Shown here: positions 1-5,149 of the stretch, one piece after another | Position numbering within the stretch: the stretch's first letter is position 1 | Layout: every line of letters begins with the position of its first letter | Assembly (NCBI GenBank): GCA_007132145.1 | Contig: SLPE01000139.1 | Span: 1-5,149, forward strand | DNA: 5,149 bases | Direction of reading: 5' to 3' | From: Candidatus Izemoplasma sp. | Lineage (GTDB): Bacteria; Bacillota_I; Bacilli_A; Izemoplasmatales; Izemoplasmataceae | Position numbers and translations under genes: made by a program | Notes under the pieces: model-generated | Told to the model about the DNA's origin: nothing | Database searches by the model: none | The model's input: the letters and a program-made list of their open reading frames with translations, nothing else

Positions 1-9
1 ATTCACCTT

Positions 10-38
10 ATTATAAAAGAAAACCGTTCCGATTTCAA
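10..38 (-). promoter_or_regulatory. Sigma70-type promoter firing leftwards out of the window
   Basis: Read on the minus strand, TTGAAA (38-33) is followed after exactly 17 bp by TATAAT (15-10). That is 5/6 and 6/6 matches to the sigma70/sigmaA consensus with ideal spacing. Transcription would start at about position 3-4 and run off the left edge, so the gene it serves is not visible. Only 20 bp separate the -35 box from the left end of the insertion sequence. Any operator or activator site further upstream of this promoter may have been displaced. The call rests on sequence match only. Confidence 0.6.
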
Positions 39-58
39 CCGAAGCGGCACCCAAGGTC

Positions 59-78
59 GTGTAAAATCATCTTGGAAA
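59..78 (+). repeat. Left terminal inverted repeat of the insertion sequence
   Basis: This 20-mer, starting GTGTAAAATC, matches the reverse complement of 1601-1620 at 17 of 20 positions. The mismatches are at repeat positions 5, 11 and 13. The matching stops at the outer edge: the bases just outside (AAGGTC on the left; reverse complement TATTTA on the right) do not agree, which sets the probable end of the element. Confidence 0.75.
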
Positions 79-104
79 GAAAAATAAAAAGGAGTAAGCA
101 TCCT

Positions 105-113
105 TGGTATAAT
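105..113 (+). promoter_or_regulatory. Extended -10 promoter of the transposase gene
   Basis: TGGTATAAT combines a perfect TATAAT (108-113) with the TGn extension. Such promoters can work without a good -35 box, and none is seen at the right distance (85-90 reads TAAAAA). The start of transcription would be near 120, leaving a leader of about 28 nt before the transposase ATG. It lies inside the element, so the transposase carries its own promoter. Confidence 0.55.
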
Positions 114-134
114 TGAGTCGACGAACCCTATACG

Positions 135-140
135 AAGGAG
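135..140 (+). promoter_or_regulatory. Ribosome binding site of the transposase
   Basis: AAGGAG lies 7 nt before the ATG at 148. It is a near-ideal Shine-Dalgarno sequence and fixes this start codon. Confidence 0.75.
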
Positions 141-147
141 CTTACCC

Positions 148-1557
148 ATGTACAGTCTACCACAATACGTCGGAAAACTCATCAAAGATTACCTCATTAC
201 CAATCTGAACTCATTGAATCGTGTACCCGAAGTGTGGCATTACGTCGATATCTTCTGCCATCACGATGACACCGTTCGGCATGCACACCTGGATGCCTTG
301 CGGATGGCCTTCGAGCACATCGACAAGGATTTCAAGCATTCCAAAGAGCGAAAAGCTCTCTACTATACGAAAGGCCGCCGTCCACGCATGCTTCTCACAC
401 TCTGGGGTGAACTCCGTTTCGAGCGTGAATACTATGTCCCCAAGTCGGGAAAAGATGGTTTCTTCTATGTCGATCGCATCCTCGGCCTTCCCGCTCGCGA
501 CTATTACGATCCACTCATCAAGGCGACACTCATCGAAGCGAGCGCGAAGGAATCCTACAGCCGTGCCGGTGAACTCGCCGGAGCCTTGATCGGCAAGCGC
601 TTCAAGTTCGTCCATGAACAGCGATTGGCGCGTATTTCCCGACAGACCGTGAGAAACATCATTCTTTCACGCGAACTGATTCTCGAAGACGAGCCACGCA
701 AACCACGAAAAACAGATATCCTCTACATCCAGATGGATGAGAAATTCATCTCCTTACAAAGGGAAGACAAGAAACATCACGAAGTCAAGGCGGCCGTCCT
801 CTATACCGACATCTTGCCTGTCTCGATGCGAAGACGACAACTGCACAACCGGAGGGTGTTCACCACGACGGGATCGGCGGGAGCACTCAAAGATGACATC
901 AGCGACTACATCGCCGAAAACTACGACACCGAACACATTGAAACGGTGTTCATCTCCGGAGACGGTGCCTCGTGGATCAAATCATCAAGGGACGCCTACC
1001 GCTTCACACCCGACGTTACGACACACTTCGCCCTCGACCGCTTCCATATGCAACAGGCCGTCAATCACATCACACCAGAGCCGAATATTCGAGAAGTTCT
1101 CACCTATTACATCCGAGAAGACGCAAAAGAGGCATTCAATCAGACGTGTGAAGCGATTCTGGATGACAATCCGCATAGAGAAGACGTCATCGAAGAAAAA
1201 CAAGCTTACATCAATCGCAACTGGTCGGCCATACAAAAGCAGAAACACGGACGTTTCAAGGGATGCAGTGTCGAAGGCCACATTTCTCACATTCTAGCAG
1301 CCGTCTTCTCTTCAAGACCCAAAGGTTACACTCGACGCATGCTCAATCACTTATTGCCCTTGAGAACACTTTACGTCAATGGAGACGATATCAAAAAACG
1401 CTATCTGCAAAGTCACACCGATTACTTCTTCCGGGAAAACATCGATGTAGAAACCGCCTATCTGTGTCATTCGAAGACAGTCTCATCCAAATCCTGGCAT
1501 CGAGAAATGATGAAAGAGCTCAATCAATGTCGCTTCGAAGACCTCCGCTTCCTCTGA
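148..1557 (+). CDS. ISLre2-family (UPF0236) transposase
   Basis: This 469-residue protein is a DDE-type transposase that would cut and join the ends of its own insertion sequence. It has the marks of the UPF0236/ISLre2 family. An N-terminal region of about residues 1-150 holds a T-x-W-G-E-L-x-F-x-R-E-Y-Y segment (84-96) and the SYSRAGEL block (136-143). Next come YIQMDEKFISLQ (193-204), ISGDGASWIK (269-278), FALDRFHM (294-301) and GCSVEGHISHIL (372-383) followed by SSRPKGYTRR. By family pattern the likely catalytic acids are D197, D272 and E376; this is my inference. Length is close to the usual for the family and there is no frameshift or internal stop, so it may be active. The start is supported by AAGGAG 7 nt upstream. 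The gene points towards the histidine operon (convergent) and is poorer in G+C than it. Confidence 0.93.
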   Translation: MYSLPQYVGKLIKDYLITNLNSLNRVPEVWHYVDIFCHHDDTVRHAHLDALRMAFEHIDKDFKHSKERKALYYTKGRRPRMLLTLWGELRFEREYYVPKSGKDGFFYVDRILGLPARDYYDPLIKATLIEASAKESYSRAGELAGALIGKRFKFVHEQRLARISRQTVRNIILSRELILEDEPRKPRKTDILYIQMDEKFISLQREDKKHHEVKAAVLYTDILPVSMRRRQLHNRRVFTTTGSAGALKDDISDYIAENYDTEHIETVFISGDGASWIKSSRDAYRFTPDVTTHFALDRFHMQQAVNHITPEPNIREVLTYYIREDAKEAFNQTCEAILDDNPHREDVIEEKQAYINRNWSAIQKQKHGRFKGCSVEGHISHILAAVFSSRPKGYTRRMLNHLLPLRTLYVNGDDIKKRYLQSHTDYFFRENIDVETAYLCHSKTVSSKSWHREMMKELNQCRFEDLRFL

Positions 1558-1600
1558 TTTACGTGTGACTGTCATTGCAAGACTCCATTATATTTCATTT

Positions 1601-1620
1601 TTTCCAATAAGATTTGACAC
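1601..1620 (-). repeat. Right terminal inverted repeat of the insertion sequence
   Basis: Reverse-complemented, this segment starts GTGTCAAATC and matches the left repeat at 17 of 20 positions. It lies 43 bp after the transposase stop codon, as expected for a compact single-gene insertion sequence. Confidence 0.75.
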
Positions 1621-1646
1621 TAAATACTCTATCTGACATAGATATG

Positions 1647-1669
1647 AAAAGAGCCGCCGAGGCGACTCT
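1647..1669 (-). terminator. Rho-independent terminator of the histidine operon (weak U-tract)
   Basis: On the minus strand AGAGTCGCC (1669-1661) pairs with GGCGGCTCT (1658-1650), with one G-U wobble. In practice this is an 8-bp stem with a CUCG tetraloop. It is followed by TTTT (1650-1647, the first T being the last base of the stem) and then CAT. The stem begins within the TAG stop of the glycosyltransferase gene. It has no U-run on the plus strand, so it serves only the leftward operon. The U-tract is short, so efficiency may be moderate. Confidence 0.6.
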
Positions 1670-2678
1670 AGAACAAATGCTTCACATGATCGGGCCATGA
1701 ATGCTCGGATATCGCGTGGTTTCGGTCTTGCCGCTCTTCGATCCAAGCTTCGAGTCTTTCAAGCGAGCGCGCTTCCCGCAAGGCGGGGTAGCGACGCATC
1801 ATGGCGATGAAGGTCGCCTGCCACAAGCGATAGTCATCGTAACGGGAAAAATGCTCGATGGAGCGATGCGTTCGTCGCCAAGGTTTCAATCCTGCATAAT
1901 GGATGCCGTAGAGCACGTCGATCCGGGGATATCCGTTGAAACTGGCGAAACGGAGGTCGAGATTATGCCATTGTCCGCTCAAGTACGCGGTGATGTATTG
2001 CATCTCCGGCCAAGCGTAGCCGCCGATGTCCTCTTGGGTCTTTGCACTTTCGATATCTTCACGAATCGCCTCGTAAAGAGCCATCGACGGTCTCAACCGA
2101 TAAAGCGCGGCATTGACGCCCATGTTTTCCGGGTCGTCCTTGACCCTGTCGGTGACGGCACGGGGAATGGGGGCGCCCATAGGGATGTCTTCGTATACGC
2201 GGTGCCATATCCACGTGCCGTCTATATCGACGGAATCGGGGACGACATAAGCCCCGTTCACGGCTTCGACACAATGTTCTTTTCGCTCGTTGATGATGCC
2301 GGCGGGCGCTTCGACGTCGAAAAGGTCGTCGTAGCGATGCAAGGGGAGGACGTCGCTATCGGCGACGACGATGTCTTTGTAAGCACATCCGAGGTCGCCG
2401 TCGGCACCGAGTCGGAGGGCTTGGAAACGGGTGAACAAGAACGGCCGGTCCTGGCGTTCATGACGGTGTTTATGGGGAATGTAGATCTCCTCGACGCGAA
2501 GGACGTGGTCGTAGAGGACCCGGAGCGTCTCCTGTGCGTGTGTGCTGACGCCGTCGCCGATCAGGCAGACGAGGTCCGCCGAAGCGCCTTGCGCACGGAT
2601 GGCGTAGGCAAAGACGAGCGCGCCGGGAACGTAGGCGTCATTGCGCATCACGAAAGTGACATAGGCACGTTCGGACAT
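1668..2678 (-). CDS. Glycosyltransferase, family 8-like (glycogenin-type)
   Basis: A 336-residue protein from the ATG start, probably cytoplasmic, as no signal peptide or membrane segment is seen. It probably moves a sugar from a nucleotide-sugar to an unknown acceptor. Family 8-like signs are, in order: an N-terminal strand with AYVTFVMRNDAYVPGA (5-20); the metal-binding DxD motif in VVADSDVLPL (D107 and D109); GVNAALYRLRPS (187-198), resembling the family's NSGVMLLKPS segment; a WPEMQYITAYL block (223-233), resembling the DQDILN region; and GIHYAGLKPW (258-267), matching the family's H-(F/Y)-x-G-x-x-KPW metal/UDP site. The start is uncertain. An in-frame TTG at 2687-2685 overlaps the upstream stop and would add three residues. 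I prefer the ATG at 2678-2676, although neither has a clear Shine-Dalgarno. It is the last gene of the operon. Donor, acceptor and link to histidine breakdown are unknown. Confidence 0.75.
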   Translation of the reverse strand: MSERAYVTFVMRNDAYVPGALVFAYAIRAQGASADLVCLIGDGVSTHAQETLRVLYDHVLRVEEIYIPHKHRHERQDRPFLFTRFQALRLGADGDLGCAYKDIVVADSDVLPLHRYDDLFDVEAPAGIINERKEHCVEAVNGAYVVPDSVDIDGTWIWHRVYEDIPMGAPIPRAVTDRVKDDPENMGVNAALYRLRPSMALYEAIREDIESAKTQEDIGGYAWPEMQYITAYLSGQWHNLDLRFASFNGYPRIDVLYGIHYAGLKPWRRTHRSIEHFSRYDDYRLWQATFIAMMRRYPALREARSLERLEAWIEERQDRNHAISEHSWPDHVKHLF

Positions 2679-2683
2679 CGTTT

Positions 2684-3322
2684 TCAAAGAGCGTCTTCAA
2701 TCGAAGGAAGAACGTTTTCGACCGTTTTCCTCGCTTCTTTACGGAGCACGCCGACACGTTTCTCGTAGTCGTCTTTCATCGCGTCGTCTTTCAGACCGCT
2801 CAAATTGATCATGACGTTGAGACAGGCGCCTTCGAGCGCCGTATGAAGCATGAGCAGACCGACACCGACGTCGGAGACGGCGTTGCGGTTTCCGTACTGC
2901 GCGACGAAATCGACCTTGCGCATGACTTCAGCGGCACTTTCGGCGATGGAAAGCGGAATGTCGATCGCTTTGATCGTCGCGCTCTCGAGCGCTTTTTCGC
3001 GACGCTTCTTTTCTTGTTCCGTCTCTTTGGGCATGCGGATCGCCTCCATGATGGCGTTGAAGGCGTCGGTGTCCTTGTCGACGAGGTCGACGAGTCGGTT
3101 TTGAAGCGATTTGACGGATTCGTGAATCTCGATGAACGCTTTTTGCACGGAGTCGTCAAGTTTTTGGAATTTCTTCTTCGGAATCGTCAAATGCCCGACC
3201 ATACGGACGAGCGCGGCTCCCATCGCACCCGATACGGCGCTTGCGGATCCTCCGCCGGGGGCGGGTGAGGCCGAATCGATGTCGCGGATGAAATCGCGGA
3301 CACTCAAATCGATCAGTTTCAT
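2684..3322 (-). CDS. Cyclodeaminase/cyclohydrolase family protein (likely formimidoyl-THF cyclodeaminase)
   Basis: A 212-residue helical cytoplasmic protein of the family that includes the cyclodeaminase domain of FTCD and the methenyl-THF cyclohydrolase FchA. Visible motifs are PAPGGGSASA (20-29) near the N-terminus, DKDTDAFNAIM (82-92), a central IPLSIAE stretch (122-128) and the GNRNAVSDVGVG signature (144-155). These form the folate-binding and catalytic face in the family. The length is typical for the stand-alone form. Lying next to ftcD and hutI, it most likely converts 5-formimidoyl-THF to 5,10-methenyl-THF plus ammonia, completing one-carbon recovery from histidine. Sequence alone does not exclude cyclohydrolase activity, hence no gene symbol. 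Start: ATG with GGAGG 6 nt upstream, 3 nt after the hutI stop. Confidence 0.88.
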   Translation of the reverse strand: MKLIDLSVRDFIRDIDSASPAPGGGSASAVSGAMGAALVRMVGHLTIPKKKFQKLDDSVQKAFIEIHESVKSLQNRLVDLVDKDTDAFNAIMEAIRMPKETEQEKKRREKALESATIKAIDIPLSIAESAAEVMRKVDFVAQYGNRNAVSDVGVGLLMLHTALEGACLNVMINLSGLKDDAMKDDYEKRVGVLRKEARKTVENVLPSIEDAL

Positions 3323-3325
3323 GGT

Positions 3326-4588
3326 CTACCTCCAAATGGGTTGTTTGTCGCGGATGACGTGTCGGCCGTCCTTGAAGACGTCCGAAACGTGGTTCACCGC
3401 GTAGTGGTACAGGACATACGGCCAGTTCACCGCGTCGTAGATGACGAAATCGGCACGGTATCCCTTGGCGATACGACCGATCTCTTGATGTCGCTTCAAG
3501 GCGTAAGCGGGATTCGCGGTCGCGGCGTTCAAGACTTCTTCGGGCGTCATCTTCATGTGGATGGCGCCGAGGTTCAAAGAGAACAAGAGATTCTCGCTCG
3601 GTGCGCTTCCGGGATTGTAGTCGCTCGAAAGCGCAACCGCGACGCCGGCATCGATCATCTTCCGCACCGGGGCGTAAGCTTGTCCGAGATTGAAAGACGT
3701 GCTGGGGAGGACGTTCGCGACGACATCGCTTCCCGCGAGCGCCGCGATGCCGTGATCGGTGATCGCCATCAGATGATCGGCGCTCGAAGCGCCGAGGGAA
3801 ACCGCGAGTTCGACGCCGCCGAGTGCGACCATTTCGTCGGCGTGGATTTTCAAGCCTAAGCCTTCCTTTTTCGCCGTTTCGAGGACATGGGCGCTCTCTT
3901 CGAGGGTGAATGCGCCGTCTTCGCAAAAGACGTCGACGTATTCCGCCAACCCTTCACGATGGATGAAGGGGAGAATCGAAAGCATCTCGTCGAGAAACGT
4001 CTTGCGGTCGTCCTTGAACTCCGAAGGGACGGCGTGCGCGCCCATGTACGTCGGTACGACGTCGACGACGTGGGTTTTTGACAGCTGTTTCTGCACACGC
4101 AACTGCTTGATTTCCGTCTCGGGTTCAAGCCCGTATCCGCTTTTCCCTTCGACGGTCGTCACACCGTGGGCCAACATGATGTCCAGGCTCTTTCCGGCTT
4201 GTCGCATCAAGGCCGCTTCGGACATCTCCCGTGTCGATGCCACTGTGCTGAGAATACCGCCGCCGGCTTTGAGGATGTCGATGTAGGACATGCCGCGACG
4301 TTTCATCTCGAACTCGTTCTCGCGGCTCCCGCCGTGAACGACATGCGTATGGCCGTCGATGAGACCCGGCGTCACGAGCCGCCCTCCGGCGTCGACGCAT
4401 TCGGTATGGGGGGCGAGATAACGCTTGTAGTCATGGCTCCCGTAATCGAGGATGCGGCCGTCCTTGACGGCGATGAACGCCTTCTCGAAGACGTTCGCCC
4501 GATCCATCGACTTCCCCTTAAGAAGCGTCGCCGCCTCATGAGGGGTGATCAGTTGTCCGATGTCATGAACGATCAAATCGGCGCTCAT
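3326..4588 (-). CDS. hutI: Imidazolonepropionase
   Basis: HutI is a cytoplasmic metal-dependent amidohydrolase that opens the ring of 4-imidazolone-5-propanoate to give N-formimidoyl-L-glutamate, the third step of histidine degradation. The 420 residues match the usual length (about 420 in Bacillus subtilis). The metal ligands are H80 and H82 (IDGHTH), H249 (LKIHADE) and D323 (SSDYNPG). The substrate-site residues known from the B. subtilis enzyme are all present at matching positions: R89, Y102, Y152, H185, E252 and H272. The family's GGGILSTV (109-116) and GKSGYGL (148-154) stretches are also there, so it should be active. Its ATG overlaps the ftcD stop in an ATGA (4588-4585), implying translational coupling. 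A GAGG about 10 nt upstream may help initiation. Its product is the substrate of the neighbouring FtcD. Confidence 0.97.
   Translation of the reverse strand: MSADLIVHDIGQLITPHEAATLLKGKSMDRANVFEKAFIAVKDGRILDYGSHDYKRYLAPHTECVDAGGRLVTPGLIDGHTHVVHGGSRENEFEMKRRGMSYIDILKAGGGILSTVASTREMSEAALMRQAGKSLDIMLAHGVTTVEGKSGYGLEPETEIKQLRVQKQLSKTHVVDVVPTYMGAHAVPSEFKDDRKTFLDEMLSILPFIHREGLAEYVDVFCEDGAFTLEESAHVLETAKKEGLGLKIHADEMVALGGVELAVSLGASSADHLMAITDHGIAALAGSDVVANVLPSTSFNLGQAYAPVRKMIDAGVAVALSSDYNPGSAPSENLLFSLNLGAIHMKMTPEEVLNAATANPAYALKRHQEIGRIAKGYRADFVIYDAVNWPYVLYHYAVNHVSDVFKDGRHVIRDKQPIWR
3329..3333 (-). promoter_or_regulatory. Ribosome binding site of the cyclodeaminase gene, inside the hutI 3' end
   Basis: GGAGG on the minus strand lies 6 nt before the ATG at 3322 and is formed by the last Trp and Arg codons of hutI (TGG AGG TAG). 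A ribosome ending hutI would cover it, suggesting coupled translation of the two genes. Confidence 0.7.
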
Positions 4589-5149
4589 TCGAGATGCGCC
4601 TCAATGATTTTCATCTTGTCGAAGTCGCGAATCTTGAGACGGGTCTTCGCTTCTTCGACGAGTGCATCGAGCGACAACGTCTCATCGAAGGTCTCGCCGG
4701 CGCACAATGTATAGTATTTCAACGACCGCAACAAAGTGTCCTTGGGGACGAGACCGACGATTTCACATCCTGTCGCTTCTACGTGGTCGCGCCTGGCTTC
4801 CATCGCGACCGTCTCGAAAACCCGGTACAGGGGATTCTGCTTGTAATCGAGGATGTTCATCGTCACTTGGACGTGTTTGCGCTCCTTCAGATGGACCGGC
4901 CCGGCCTGGACGTGCTTGAATCCGCCGCTCGAACCGCGAATCGCGCGGGCGATGCGTTTGGCGCCATCGAGGTCTTCGGTGTCGAGGTCGATGTTGTAGG
5001 CGATGAGCGGAAGCCGTGCGCCGACGGCGCAAACCCCGGCGCTCGGGTGGATTTCCGCCGGCCCGACATCGGGTTTCCAGGCTTCTTCGCGGATTTTTTC
5101 CTTCATGCCTTCGAACTCGCCTTTGCGGATTGTCGGAAGTCTTTTACGG
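4585..5149 (-). CDS. ftcD: Glutamate formimidoyltransferase, 5'-truncated by the window edge
   Basis: This is the C-terminal 187 residues of a cytoplasmic enzyme that moves the formimidoyl group of N-formimidoyl-glutamate to tetrahydrofolate and releases glutamate. The frame stays open to the right edge. The in-frame ATG at 5106 is internal, because the residues before it (RLPTIRKGEFEG) already match the family. Other family blocks are the WKPDVGPAEIHPSAG region, VGARLPLIAYNIDLDTED, RGSSGGFKHVQA, HVQVTMNILDYKQNPLYRVFE and CEIVGLVPKDTLL. Stand-alone bacterial forms are about 300 residues, so roughly the first 110-120, including the catalytic His region, are missing here. The protein ends soon after the transferase domain, so it is not fused to a cyclodeaminase; that activity is encoded two genes downstream. 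Confidence 0.95.
   Translation of the reverse strand, partial: RKRLPTIRKGEFEGMKEKIREEAWKPDVGPAEIHPSAGVCAVGARLPLIAYNIDLDTEDLDGAKRIARAIRGSSGGFKHVQAGPVHLKERKHVQVTMNILDYKQNPLYRVFETVAMEARRDHVEATGCEIVGLVPKDTLLRSLKYYTLCAGETFDETLSLDALVEEAKTRLKIRDFDKMKIIEAHLE

Larger units (their letters stand above)
59..1620 (+). mobile_element. ISLre2-family insertion sequence, apparently complete
   Basis: The element is 1562 bp, bounded by imperfect 20-bp inverted repeats and carrying one intact transposase gene that fills most of its length. This fits the ISLre2 family, which is usually about 1.5-2 kb with one ORF. The ends were set by aligning bases from 59 with the reverse complement of bases up to 1620. Weaker gapped similarity continues inward, including a shared GGAGT block. 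The flanking 9-mers (50-58 and 1621-1629) agree at only 3 of 9 positions, so I see no target duplication. It lies between the 3' end of the histidine operon and a leftward promoter, and disrupts no recognisable gene. Its lower G+C than the operon suggests foreign origin. Confidence 0.85.

Noticed and set aside
3..185. A 60-codon minus-strand frame at the left end.
   Set aside because: It crosses the left end of the insertion sequence, a promoter and the start of the transposase gene, and shows no protein motif.
1585..1596. TATAAT-like box on the minus strand just inside the right end of the insertion sequence.
   Set aside because: It has no -35 box at a suitable distance, and A/T-rich IS ends produce such matches by chance.
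1625..1645. Small inverted repeat TATCT-GACAT-AGATA between the insertion sequence and the terminator.
   Set aside because: A 5-bp A/T-rich stem is too weak and too likely by chance to call an operator or hairpin.
1701..2768. A 355-codon plus-strand open frame opposite the glycosyltransferase, longer than the gene itself.
   Set aside because: Its translation shows no recognisable domain and it runs antisense into the cyclodeaminase gene. The minus-strand frame carries DxD and KPW motifs and fits the operon. Long antisense frames are common in G+C-rich coding DNA.
3156..3926. A 256-codon minus-strand frame across the hutI/cyclodeaminase junction.
   Set aside because: Its translation is dominated by Arg, typical of a shifted reading of G+C-rich genes, and both real genes in that stretch are recognised with intact motifs.
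5104..5106. ATG as a possible start of ftcD.
   Set aside because: Family-conserved residues (IRKGEFEG) lie just before it in the same frame and the frame is open to the window edge, so it is an internal Met.

Overview
The window looks like a bacterial chromosome segment with two unlike halves. The right two-thirds (about 1647-5149) is a tightly packed minus-strand operon for the last steps of histidine degradation. The left third (59-1620) is an apparently intact ISLre2-family (UPF0236) insertion sequence whose transposase is on the plus strand. ISLre2 elements, Shine-Dalgarno-led starts and the formimidoyltransferase-type histidine pathway with a separate cyclodeaminase point to a Bacillota or Bacillota-like anaerobe. 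The operon is clearly richer in G+C than the insertion sequence. I cannot name the species.

Operon, in transcription order (right to left): glutamate formimidoyltransferase (ftcD; 5' end beyond the right edge), imidazolonepropionase (hutI), a cyclodeaminase/cyclohydrolase family protein, and a family 8-like (glycogenin-type) glycosyltransferase. hutI overlaps ftcD by 4 nt. The cyclodeaminase gene starts 3 nt after hutI. The glycosyltransferase starts within a few nt of the cyclodeaminase stop. HutI makes N-formimidoyl-glutamate from imidazolonepropionate. FtcD moves the formimidoyl group to tetrahydrofolate and releases glutamate. The cyclodeaminase then releases ammonia and leaves 5,10-methenyl-tetrahydrofolate. 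The earlier steps (HutH, HutU) are not in the window and may lie to the right. The glycosyltransferase has no obvious role in this pathway and is the unexpected member. A weak hairpin terminator starts at its stop codon.

Left of the operon, the insertion sequence has imperfect 20-bp terminal inverted repeats (17/20 identical), its own extended -10 promoter and a good ribosome binding site. I see no target-site duplication. In the 58 bp left of the element there is a strong sigma70-like promoter on the minus strand (TTGAAA, 17 bp, TATAAT) firing out of the window. The element therefore appears to sit between the end of the histidine operon and the promoter of the next minus-strand transcription unit, without breaking any visible gene.

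I found no RNA genes, CRISPR arrays or clearly new biological system. The most interesting points are the glycosyltransferase in the histidine operon, and the position of the insertion sequence just upstream of an intact promoter.
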